A program made the translations under genes and the position numbers. A model generated the notes under the pieces. That model was given only the letters and a program-made list of their open reading frames with translations. It made no database searches and had not been told where the DNA came from. Below, piece by piece: positions 22,901 to 32,690 of a stretch of DNA of 64,000 bases (position 1 is its first letter; every line of letters starts with the position of its first letter). This DNA is from Desulfobacterales bacterium (GTDB lineage Bacteria > Desulfobacterota > Desulfobacteria > Desulfobacterales > JAEINQ01): positions 1 to 64,000 of the forward strand of contig JAEINQ010000007.1 in the NCBI GenBank assembly GCA_016342285.1, in the 5' to 3' direction.

Positions 22901-23727
22901 GCGTTGAGCAGTGGCGTGGCAGCCCTTCGGGCCTCAAAGGCCTCCCCGTGTCCGTTGCGGCAAAGCCCCTGGGTAAAGCGATTATAGGCGGCCCGGTCCA
23001 GCCCCACCAGAAGTGAAATGCCGGCCGAGTCCCGGCCACGGACCTCCAGGCAGTCGATGCTGTTGAGCACGGCATTGAGTTGGCGGTAGAGGCCCATGGC
23101 GTCCCGGGACAGGCCTGCCCCCCCGGAACCGGTGAGACCTTTAATCTTTTCAATATTTCCAAACAGCTCACGGGTCAGACACCATGTGGCATCTTTGATG
23201 GTGTCGATGGCGCCGGTCATGATGTCCACGTCCCGGGCGGCCAGCCGGCCCATTTCTTCAGCCAGCGCCGCCGATTCCCGCGATACGATCCGTTCGAGTT
23301 GCTCAGCGATGACTTCCAGGCGCCGTCGGGCGTCCGGCCGGGTGTAAATGATGAAAAAAGCGTCATCGGTGGTCAGGTCGCGAATGGTTGCGAAAAAGGC
23401 GCCCAGCGCGCCGGCGCCCGACAGATATCGATCGGCATGCAAGGGCGCCTTGTCGGCGTCACCAGACACCCATCCGGCGTCGGAAATAACCGCCACCGCC
23501 GTCTCCAGCGCATCCAAATCCGGCAGGACCGGGACAGTCGGTCGCTTTTTCACGGCGACCATGCCGGCCAGGCCGCAGGGCAGGGCGTTTATTTCCGCGG
23601 GAAAGAGAACCACCGCTCCGGCCGGGACCCGGGAGAGGTGTCTGCCGAGATAGACCGGGGCACTGAGGATGGCTGCCAGCCGGTGCCATTGCCGCCGCAT
23701 CGATTTTGTCATCAGGGGGAAAACCAT
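19963..23727 (-). CDS. Giant GlmS-like protein: glutamine amidotransferase plus two SIS domains
   Basis: 1254 residues, about twice the size of GlmS, which makes glucosamine-6-phosphate. Recognisable GATase-II blocks are RGRDSAG (230-236), SHTRWAS (341-347), LNGDIDNY (379-386) and TDTKII. The N-terminal nucleophile appears as PCGLAGMVA with Cys at residue 51 instead of position 2, and about 180 residues separate it from RGRDSAG where GlmS has about 25. Two SIS domains follow (VGQGTAGVAAQACADIL ... AISQSGTTTDTN; ATVGSGPNKASADEIRIKL). Roughly 350 C-terminal residues have no family I recognise. The start has a strong AAGGAGT site. It is 9 nt behind kdnB. Substrate and amidotransferase activity are unproven. 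Confidence 0.8.
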   Translation of the reverse strand: MVFPLMTKSMRRQWHRLAAILSAPVYLGRHLSRVPAGAVVLFPAEINALPCGLAGMVAVKKRPTVPVLPDLDALETAVAVISDAGWVSGDADKAPLHADRYLSGAGALGAFFATIRDLTTDDAFFIIYTRPDARRRLEVIAEQLERIVSRESAALAEEMGRLAARDVDIMTGAIDTIKDATWCLTRELFGNIEKIKGLTGSGGAGLSRDAMGLYRQLNAVLNSIDCLEVRGRDSAGISLLVGLDRAAYNRFTQGLCRNGHGEAFEARRAATPLLNAGISVTENDDDEPGDRAVVSLALTYKIAAEIGSLGDNVRFLRQQIQTDPVLQELAQIEHRYATVLSHTRWASVGAITEANCHPVDNRTDNLPPGGSGIIHVCLNGDIDNYQTLKAECERFSGPIHPDITTDTKIIPLVVARHVSRGISVTEAFRLAVNDFDGSHAICMHTDLAPGKLFLAQKGSGQAIFIGIAQDHYMATSEVYGFIEATSRYLKMDGEKTVQGIGGPTQGQIFVLDQQSAGNLDGISAMTYDGTPLTIDESHILRTELTSRDINRQDFAHYFLKEISEAPGSVEKTLENRWKVKDGGNLLPTVSLDEKTFPRSLRSALADDSIRRIYFVGQGTAGVAAQACADILAHYMNDPALQITALKASELSGFKLDEHADLKSMADALVVAISQSGTTTDTNRTVDMVRERGAHTLAIVNRRDSDITFKVDGVMYTSSGRDLEMSVASTKAFYSQIIAGALIGLFMAGIKGRRNPEFIAGEIRQLRQIPAHMRTVLAMQDRIAESARRLAPTKTYWATVGSGPNKASADEIRIKLSELCYKTISSDFIEDKKHIDLSSEPLIIVCAAGTGGTVIGDIIKDTAIFQAHKATPIVITDQGEDRFTPFAADVFHVPPVSPHLAPILNTLVGHIWGYYAALAINECSRFLYRFRRQLQQTIDCEAAQGMDVYEMVLGKSFRENIARFYRTFRARKVRGRFPVALGLEAATDLPLLLKYLSGRLPVSDFELDFGIRGTAMNMLNTLFDRLGNAINAMSRPVDAIKHQAKTVTVGTSRISEKVEGLLFDTLESYGFTPAQLINRNIVVFKHLQGVMSEIRGAILYRIGKLNLLGDITDETFIEVIRKEGSLRALPSRVETDTRLKGTKRIIVGQGNVYIGKGRKDDRSIIVIPLISESLARPNTIEHLLLLHIGFRPQVALDARIRALGGKYEHIQNIVMENSVPWQDRLLDLVPIEELYGHSAEKIAEFIVASINGGNG

Positions 23728-23736
23728 GGGGACTCC

Positions 23737-26152
<2,416 letters not shown>

Positions 26153-26266
26153 GATTCGCCTCCTTCCTGGTGGGTTGGGCCATAGACTATTAATTCTATC
26201 AGAATCGCCCCCCCTTGTGAATTGCAATGGGGGGCATAAATGGACGTTTATTCAATTCGAAGTAGG

Positions 26267-27646
26267 TCATGAAGGGCTGTCCTTGGACGGCCGGGAGGTG
26301 TTTTGGGCCATGCGGCGCTCAAAAAACGACCGCATGGCCAGCCGTGCATACCGGGCCGCCCGGGTGCCGATATATTTTTCATGGGCGACCATGACAGCCA
26401 CTGCCAGGTTTGTCTTTTTGGCCTTGTCCTGGGCGTACCCCACAAACCAGTCGAAACGGGCATCCTGGGACCGGTTGTTGATGGATCCGGTTTTTCCGCC
26501 GATGGTCAAGCCTCCGAGGACGCGGTCTTTGCGGTATCCGCGAAACTGTTTCCGGCAGGTGCCGGAATCGACCACGGCCTGCATCATGCGGCGGACATCA
26601 CGGCAGGTTTCCGGTTTGGCCACCCGGCCTGACTGGCCCGGCCGGCCCTGGTAGAGCAGCGTTCCGGCCTCGTTTCGTACACGATCCACCAGTTGCGGGG
26701 CCATCATCAAACCGTCGTTGATCAGGGCCGCGGCGATTAAGGCGCCATGCAGGGGAGACAGGGTGGTCTGGCGATTGAATCCACAGGCCACTTCCGCCCA
26801 CTGAAAGGGCTTTTCCGAAACAGCCAGGCGGCTGGGGAGCAGGGGCAGTTCACCGGCGAACCGGCGGTTGAACCCGAAGGCTTTGCCGTAGCTTTCCAGG
26901 CTTTTCTTGCCCAGGCAGTGGAAACCGATTTTTCCAAAGACCGGATTGACCGATTCGGCAAAAGCGTTTCGAAAGGTCATCTGGTTGCTCCATCGGCTTT
27001 TTTTTTCCTTGAGTTGGGATTTGTAGAGGGTGTGTTTTCGGCCGGTATAAAAGGTCGGGGCGTCCACGGTGAAACGGCACTGTTCAATGGCCGCGGCGGC
27101 TGTGACGATTTTAAAGATGCTGGCCGCCGGAAAGCCGCTTTGCAGGCAGGGGTTTTGTCCCGGTTCCAGGCGGTTGTGTCCCACCATGGCCAGAATGCGG
27201 CCGGTGGCCGGCGCCAGGGCAACGATGGCGATAAATCGGGCGTTTGCCGGATTCAGGGACGCCATGAGATCCTGCTGCAACCCCTGATCCAGGCTGGTTT
27301 CGATTTGGTAGGTGACGCCTTCAGCGACCCTTTCCACCGAGGGTTCGCTCAGGTTGACCCAGGGGGTGGCGGAGAGCAGGCCCTGGACCTTGGTTCGGTC
27401 CAGGCCGGTTTCGGCCGGTGGTTTCTTGCCCGGGTGTGCCTCAAGCAAATGGTCGTCCGGCGCTGGCTTCAGGACCATGAAAGCGACCGCAACTGCGGTC
27501 GCCACCAGTATGATCCCGAAGCGGGTCAGGGCCTTTCGCCGGTTTCGGGCGGCTTCAGACCGCTGGAGCCCGGTCTGGTAAGTGCGCCAGTCGGGTCTTT
27601 TTTGCACAGGAGGTGTGATGTTGCGGCGCTCCGGCATTCTAGGCAT
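26267..27646 (-). CDS. Penicillin-binding protein transpeptidase
   Basis: It cross-links peptidoglycan in the periplasm. 459 residues: a short basic cytoplasmic tail, one membrane anchor (FGIILVATAVAVAFMVL, about residues 43-60), a linker, and a transpeptidase domain carrying all three motifs: SIFK (nucleophile Ser in PAASIFKIVTA), SVN and KTG (GGKTGSINN). It lacks a large PBP dimer domain, so it is a compact class B-like enzyme and not clearly FtsI or MrdA. Neither possible start has a ribosome site. It is isolated from kdnA by 114 bp. Confidence 0.88.
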   Translation of the reverse strand: MPRMPERRNITPPVQKRPDWRTYQTGLQRSEAARNRRKALTRFGIILVATAVAVAFMVLKPAPDDHLLEAHPGKKPPAETGLDRTKVQGLLSATPWVNLSEPSVERVAEGVTYQIETSLDQGLQQDLMASLNPANARFIAIVALAPATGRILAMVGHNRLEPGQNPCLQSGFPAASIFKIVTAAAAIEQCRFTVDAPTFYTGRKHTLYKSQLKEKKSRWSNQMTFRNAFAESVNPVFGKIGFHCLGKKSLESYGKAFGFNRRFAGELPLLPSRLAVSEKPFQWAEVACGFNRQTTLSPLHGALIAAALINDGLMMAPQLVDRVRNEAGTLLYQGRPGQSGRVAKPETCRDVRRMMQAVVDSGTCRKQFRGYRKDRVLGGLTIGGKTGSINNRSQDARFDWFVGYAQDKAKKTNLAVAVMVAHEKYIGTRAARYARLAMRSFFERRMAQNTSRPSKDSPS

Positions 27647-27719
27647 CGGGTCAATGCGTCTTGGGAATCCATGTCCTTAGGGCATGGTCATAGTCAATGG
27701 GCGATGCCGAGACAGCTTT

Positions 27720-27935
27720 GTTGCAAGTGACTAAAGTGAACTAAGGTTTGGAGTGAGCTAAAGTTAAGGAATTTTGCCCATTATAAAAAAATGGTGGAGC
27801 GTGGCGACTCCTCAACTTTAGTCACTTTAGCTCACTTTAGTCACTCCACACTTGTCTGGGGCCAGTATCCCAGCCCCTTCCAGGGGGGCAACCCAAGGCC
27901 ACCTCCTCTGGGCGTGGCTTCCTGCTGCTGTCAGC
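27720..27935. repeat. Inverted dispersed repeats between PBP and metG genes
   Basis: A reverse-oriented copy (GTGACTAAAGTGAACTAAGG..TGAGCTAAAG, about 27727-27768) faces a forward copy (TTTAGTCACTTTAGCTCAC.., about 27819-27851), leaving a roughly 50-bp centre. The right side continues with CCCAGCCCCTTCCAGGGGGG and CCTCTGGGCGTGG, as at 19901-19950 in looser form. No gene is present. Confidence 0.65.
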
Positions 27936-27971
27936 GACAACCGATAGCCGGTCGCGAAAACCACAGGGTGT

Positions 27972-29879
27972 TTATCGCAACGGCGTTCCGGGGGGCACGG
28001 GTTTGTCCAGTGTGGCCACCGTTGCCTTCGATTCATCCACGGCGGCGAGAAGCATTCCCTGAGAAAGGACACCCATGAGCTTGGCCGGTTTCAGATTGGC
28101 CACGACGATAATTTGCTTGCCCACCAGATCGTCGGGCTCGTAGCTTTCAGAAATACCGGCCACGATGGTCCGTTTTTCGCCAATATCGATCTCCAGCTTG
28201 AGCAGTTTCTTGGCCTTTGGAATCCGTTCGGCACGAAGCACCGTGGCCACGCGAAGGTCGATCCGGCCGACATCTTCAAAGGAAATTTCCGGTTTCATTG
28301 CCACTGTTTGATCCTCGTCGGCTTCCTCCCCTCGGGGACTGGTTTCCACCCGCGGGAAAAGCGTGATGGACTTTGGCAGTTGGATGCCGGCGGGAATCGC
28401 CTTCCATACCCGAAGTCGCTCCAGTAAGAAAAAGGGTGCCTGGGCGTCCAGTCCCAGGTGGGTGGTCATGGTGCGGGCCGTGGATGGCATGACCGGATAG
28501 ATCAGGCCGGCGATGATCCGCAGTCCTTCGAGAAAAGAGGCCATCAGGGTTTCCAGCTGCCTGAGGGTCGATTTCTTCTTGGCCAGTTCCCATGGCGCCG
28601 TCACATCGATGTATTTATTCATCTGGTTGATGAACTCCCAGACGGCAATCAAGGCTTTGTGAAAGGCAAACCCCTCCATGGCCTCGGTGTACGCGTCGAT
28701 GGCCCGGGCCGCGTCGTGGGGCAGTCCGAGCCCCAATTCGGCTTCGGCCCCCGGGTCCATTTCCGGGACGATGCCGCCGAAATACTTGTGGACCATGGCC
28801 AGCACGCGTGAGAAGAGGTTGCCCAGATCGTTGGCCAGATCCGAGTTGATACGCTGGACCATGGCCGACTCGGAGAAGCTCGAGTCCCGCCCGAAGGCCA
28901 TGTCTCTCATGAGAAAGAAACGGAAGGCATCCAGGCCGTAGATATTTTTCAGTTCCAGCGGCTCCACTACATTGCCCAGACTCTTGGACATCTTGCTGGC
29001 ATCAATGTTCCAGTAGCCGTGAACGTTTAAGTGCTGATATACCGGGATTCCGGCCGCCCGCAACATGATGGGCCAATAGATGCCGTGGGGTTTTAAAATG
29101 TCCTTGGCGACCAGATGCTGGACCGACGGCCAGAAAGCGGCGAACCGCTCCCCTTCCGGATACCCCATGGCAGAGATGTAGTTGATCAGGGCGTCAAACC
29201 AGACGTAGGTAACGAAGTCCTTATCAAAGGGAAGGGTAATCCCCCATTTCAGGCGGGATTTGGGTCTGGAAATGCACAGGTCTTCCAGCGGCTCACGCAG
29301 GAACGCCAGCACTTCGTTGCGGTATTGCTCGGGCCGAATGAAGTCCGGATTTTCGGTGATATGGTCGATGAGCCACTGCTGATACCGGCTCATTTTGAAG
29401 AAGTAATTGGATTCGCGGATGGTCTCCGGCTCGGTTTCGTGGTCGGGGCATTTGCCGTCCACCAACTCTCGCTCCGTATAAAACCGTTCGCAGCCGAAGC
29501 AGTACTTTCCTTCGTATTCGCTGAAGTAGATGTCGCCGGCATCGTAGATTTTCTGCAGCACCTGTTCGACCACGGCGGTATGTCGCGGGTCGGTGGTGCG
29601 GATGAAGGCGTCGTTGGAGATTTCCAGTTCCGGCCACAGGGCCCGAAAGAGACCGCTGATCTGGTCCACATAGGCCCTGGGGGTCATGTTCTCCTTTTTG
29701 GCCGCACGGACGATCTTGTCCCCGTGTTCGTCGGTGCCGGTCAGGAGAAAGGTTTTCATGCCGCTCATCTCATGAAATCGCCGGGCCACGTCGGCCACGA
29801 TGGTGGTGTAAGCATGGCCCAGATGGGGCCGGGCGTTGACGTAATAAATGGGTGTGGTGATGTAAAAGGACTTTTTCAT
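27972..29879 (-). CDS. metG: Methionyl-tRNA synthetase
   Basis: It charges tRNA-Met. 635 residues. Class I motifs are YYVNARPHLGHAYTT (HIGH variant HLGH) and KMSKSLGN. A zinc knuckle is present (CFGCERFY...GKCPDH). The C-terminal 110 residues form the EMAP-II-like tRNA-binding domain (DLRVATVLRAERIPKAKKLL, IVVANLKPAKLMG), as in dimeric enzymes. Its ATG overlaps the ricT stop by 4 nt (ATGA), so translation is likely coupled. Confidence 0.98.
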   Translation of the reverse strand: MKKSFYITTPIYYVNARPHLGHAYTTIVADVARRFHEMSGMKTFLLTGTDEHGDKIVRAAKKENMTPRAYVDQISGLFRALWPELEISNDAFIRTTDPRHTAVVEQVLQKIYDAGDIYFSEYEGKYCFGCERFYTERELVDGKCPDHETEPETIRESNYFFKMSRYQQWLIDHITENPDFIRPEQYRNEVLAFLREPLEDLCISRPKSRLKWGITLPFDKDFVTYVWFDALINYISAMGYPEGERFAAFWPSVQHLVAKDILKPHGIYWPIMLRAAGIPVYQHLNVHGYWNIDASKMSKSLGNVVEPLELKNIYGLDAFRFFLMRDMAFGRDSSFSESAMVQRINSDLANDLGNLFSRVLAMVHKYFGGIVPEMDPGAEAELGLGLPHDAARAIDAYTEAMEGFAFHKALIAVWEFINQMNKYIDVTAPWELAKKKSTLRQLETLMASFLEGLRIIAGLIYPVMPSTARTMTTHLGLDAQAPFFLLERLRVWKAIPAGIQLPKSITLFPRVETSPRGEEADEDQTVAMKPEISFEDVGRIDLRVATVLRAERIPKAKKLLKLEIDIGEKRTIVAGISESYEPDDLVGKQIIVVANLKPAKLMGVLSQGMLLAAVDESKATVATLDKPVPPGTPLR

Positions 29880-30697
29880 TTGTCCTCCTTTTGCGGTTTG
29901 ACGGGCCAGGTCACGTCCTCCGGGCGGAGTTCCAGTTCCGGTCCGTCAGGGATTCGCACGGCGATGCGGCGCCTGAGCGCATTGTGGCGGATCACCTTGC
30001 CCCGGCCTTCGGCGGTCATGACGGTTTTCCCGATCTTCGGAAAATCTTTTCGAAGCTCCTTGTAGGTCTCGAACTCAAAGGTGAGACAACACATGAGCCG
30101 TCCGCATTGTCCCGAAATTTTCGTTGGATTCAACGACAAACCCTGTTCCTTGGCCATACGGATGGACACGGGACCGAATTTTTCAATGAAGGACGAACAG
30201 CAAATGACGCGGCCGCAACGTCCGACACCCCCGCACATTTTGGCCTGGTTACGGATGCCCACCTGCCGCATTTCGATGCGAACCCCGAGGTGCTTGACCA
30301 GCATTTTGACCAACTGCCTGAAATCGATCCGGCCTTCCGAAGTGAAGAAAAAGGTCAGCTTATTGCCGTCAAAGGTGCTTTCCACGGCAAACAGGTTCAT
30401 TCTCAGGCCTAACTCCTTGATGCAGGACAGACAGTAGGAGTGGGCCTGTTTTTCCGTTTCCAGGTTCTTGTCCCGCTGGGCAAAGTCTTTTTCACTGGCC
30501 AGCCGATAAACCTTTTTCAGCGGTGTCTGTCCGGAGCGCTCTTCGGCGGGTGCGGGCGCAACGGCCACAACGCCGAACCCCAGTCCCCGCTCGGTTTCCA
30601 CGATGACGCGATCATCTATTTTCAGAACGAAGGCGCCGGGATCGAAATCATATACTTTGCCCGCGGGTTTAAAGCGGATACCGACAATTTTGTTCAT
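29876..30697 (-). CDS. ricT: PSP1-domain protein RicT/YaaT family
   Basis: In Bacillus RicT forms an Fe-S complex with RicA/RicF and affects RNase Y activity; in proteobacteria its role is less clear. 273 residues from the ATG at 30697 (MNKIVGIRFKPAGKVY), overlapping the holB stop as ATGA. The conserved cysteines are intact in CGGVGRCGRVICC and QCGRLMCCL and would bind iron-sulfur clusters. The order holB-ricT-metG is a well-known conserved arrangement. Confidence 0.93.
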   Translation of the reverse strand: MNKIVGIRFKPAGKVYDFDPGAFVLKIDDRVIVETERGLGFGVVAVAPAPAEERSGQTPLKKVYRLASEKDFAQRDKNLETEKQAHSYCLSCIKELGLRMNLFAVESTFDGNKLTFFFTSEGRIDFRQLVKMLVKHLGVRIEMRQVGIRNQAKMCGGVGRCGRVICCSSFIEKFGPVSIRMAKEQGLSLNPTKISGQCGRLMCCLTFEFETYKELRKDFPKIGKTVMTAEGRGKVIRHNALRRRIAVRIPDGPELELRPEDVTWPVKPQKEDK

Positions 30698-31719
30698 ATG
30701 CTCAATGCCTGCGTCAGGCGCAGGATCAGGGTGTCTAAGGTTAATCTCAGGTTCCCGTTGGCCCGAAGGCTGTCCCGGGCGTTGTCGATGGCATTCATGC
30801 CGCTTAAGACCGACGCCGTGGTTGTTGTCCGTGAAGCATATCGGATTTGGTCGGTTAAGTCCATGTTGGCGATTCGATCCGGGCAATGACGGCCCACAGC
30901 CAAATCCCTCAGATAAAGTTCAATCACGGCCAGATCGGTATCAACGGTCTTGCGATTCCGTCCCAAAACCTCGGCCAGGGCCAGAAGTGCCCCGAACCGC
31001 CTGGAAGGAAGGGCTTGAATTTCATTGATCAGCCAGTTTCGCCGGCGTATCCAATGGGTCCGTTTCAAGTCGAGCGCCCTGCCGATGCTGCCGCCGGCCA
31101 GGGTGGCCAGGACGGCCGCGTCCCGGGCGCAAATCCCGTGGTGCGTGGTCAACGTTTCTTCCAGCAGTTGCCGCCTGACAGGATGGAATCGCAGATGTTG
31201 ACACCGAGAGACGATGGTCGGCAGCAGGTCCGAACGCTGTTGGGCGGTTAAAACCAGCACGGTGCGTGCCGGCGGTTCTTCCAACACCTTGAGAAGGGCG
31301 TTTCCGGCTGACTGGTTGAGGTCGTCGGCGCTGGTGAGGATCACCATTCGGACCCGTGCCTCGTATGGCTTCATCGCCAGTGTTTGAAGCAGTTCCCGAA
31401 TGGTCTCGATCCGTATCATTTGACCTTTGGGTGCGATGCGGATCAGATCCGGGTGGGTGCCTTCTTCGATTTTCCGGCATGATCGGCACACGCCGCATCC
31501 TTCGGTCGGGTAGGTCAACCCTGAGCGGCAGCCGGGATCGGGTTGATGGCCTTGGCCGGTGCAGTTGCAGGCCTGGGCCACGGCAATGGCGGCATCTGTC
31601 TTGCCGAGTCCGGGAACACCGGTGAAGAGCAGGGCGTGGGGCAGGGTGCCGTTTTTAAGCAGGGCTTTCAGGACCCCTTTGGAGGTGTCCTGGCCGATGA
31701 TGGAGGCAAACCCAGGCAC
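30694..31719 (-). CDS. holB: DNA polymerase III delta' subunit
   Basis: It is part of the clamp loader that places the beta clamp on DNA. 341 residues. Walker A is GVPGLGKTD; a zinc-binding insert is seen (CRSGLTYPTEGCGVCRSC); the SRC sensor motif is in LLPTIVSRCQH; and NALLKVLEEPP is family-diagnostic. Translation starts at GTG (31719), 3 nt after the IHF/HU stop codon. Confidence 0.93.
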   Translation of the reverse strand: MPGFASIIGQDTSKGVLKALLKNGTLPHALLFTGVPGLGKTDAAIAVAQACNCTGQGHQPDPGCRSGLTYPTEGCGVCRSCRKIEEGTHPDLIRIAPKGQMIRIETIRELLQTLAMKPYEARVRMVILTSADDLNQSAGNALLKVLEEPPARTVLVLTAQQRSDLLPTIVSRCQHLRFHPVRRQLLEETLTTHHGICARDAAVLATLAGGSIGRALDLKRTHWIRRRNWLINEIQALPSRRFGALLALAEVLGRNRKTVDTDLAVIELYLRDLAVGRHCPDRIANMDLTDQIRYASRTTTTASVLSGMNAIDNARDSLRANGNLRLTLDTLILRLTQALSI

Positions 31720-31722
31720 GGT

Positions 31723-31998
31723 TCAGTAGTCAACCCGTTCCTTGAGTTCCTTGCCGGATTTAAAGAACGGGAGCCTTTTTGGCTTAATGGTGACTTTTTC
31801 GCCGGTTTTCGGATTCCTGCCGGTGTAGCTTTCATACTCTTTAACATAGAAACTGCACAGCCCGCGAATCTCGACCCGTTCGCCTTCGGCCAGGGCATCG
31901 GCCATGCTATCGAAAAAAATCTGAACTACCGTGGCAGCCTCGGATTTAGATATATCGGCTTCATTTTTCAGGGCGGAGATGAGCTCCAGCTTGTTCAT
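31723..31998 (-). CDS. HU/IHF family DNA-binding protein
   Basis: 91 residues from ATG 31998, with AAGGAGG in front. MNKLELISAL at the start and the beta-arm GRNPKTGEKVTIKPK define the HU/IHF superfamily; Pro in the arm tip is expected to intercalate and bend DNA. The acidic EIRGLCSFYVKEY core resembles IHF-type subunits, but HU versus IHF-alpha/beta cannot be decided here. It lies between the NusG-like gene (150 nt away) and holB. Confidence 0.93.
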   Translation of the reverse strand: MNKLELISALKNEADISKSEAATVVQIFFDSMADALAEGERVEIRGLCSFYVKEYESYTGRNPKTGEKVTIKPKRLPFFKSGKELKERVDY

Positions 31999-32148
31999 TG
32001 ATCCTCCTTGTGCGCAGACATGTTCGCCATCAGACTCCAATTAATATCTGTAAGTTGATAGAAGGTCAAGTAGTTATGCCATTTGTCGGCCAATTCCGGC
32101 AGGCTGGTATGTCCGTGCCCGGGGGCGACCGCGGGCCGGGCAGTGTTG

Positions 32149-32676
32149 TCAGACCAGAATCGACGGCAACCGTTCCACGTCGTCTTCGTCTACCTCCACC
32201 CCAGCGAACTGGCCCAGGGCTTCAATATTGACCACCACGCGGTTGAGATTGCGGTACCGGACGAAGATCCCCTGCACCCCGACAAAGGGACCCTTGACCA
32301 CCACCACCCGGTCTCCCTTCTGAAGGCGGAGACCGGTTGAAATTTCCCGATCCGTGGAAACCATGAGTTTGAGGGATTCGATGGAAGCGTTCTGAACCGA
32401 CAGGGGACCGGAGGCATTGCCTACGAAACGGACCACCCCGATGGTTTTGAGAACCTCCAACTGGGAATAGGGATTGAGATCGGTGCGGACGAAGACGTAG
32501 CCGGGAAAGAGCGGCACGTGGATCATTTTTTTTCGATCCTTGCGCCGGCTCTGTACCTGAATTCTGGGCAAAAAGGCCTCTTTGTCCTTTTTGCACAGCC
32601 CTTCGTTGACAACATTTTCAAAACGGCTTCGCGTATGCAGAACATACCATGCCGGTATCAGCCTGGGGTCGATCAT
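32149..32676 (-). CDS. NusG-like transcription elongation factor (UpxY/RfaH-type paralogue)
   Basis: 175 residues from ATG 32676. The NGN domain begins AWYVLHTRSRFENVV and contains PLFPGYVFVRTDL; the C-terminal KOW domain reads KGDRVVVVKGPFVGVQG. A housekeeping nusG normally sits beside secE and rplK, so this is better seen as a specialised paralogue. Such factors often drive antitermination through long polysaccharide or LPS operons. It begins 14 nt after lptD, so it may act on envelope transcription units elsewhere. Confidence 0.87.
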   Translation of the reverse strand: MIDPRLIPAWYVLHTRSRFENVVNEGLCKKDKEAFLPRIQVQSRRKDRKKMIHVPLFPGYVFVRTDLNPYSQLEVLKTIGVVRFVGNASGPLSVQNASIESLKLMVSTDREISTGLRLQKGDRVVVVKGPFVGVQGIFVRYRNLNRVVVNIEALGQFAGVEVDEDDVERLPSILV

Positions 32677-32690
32677 CGGTTTTGTCGCCT

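Noticed and set aside
26747-27730. 327-aa plus-strand ORF opposite the PBP gene
   Set aside because: Antisense shadow of the transpeptidase domain; no domain and no ribosome site.
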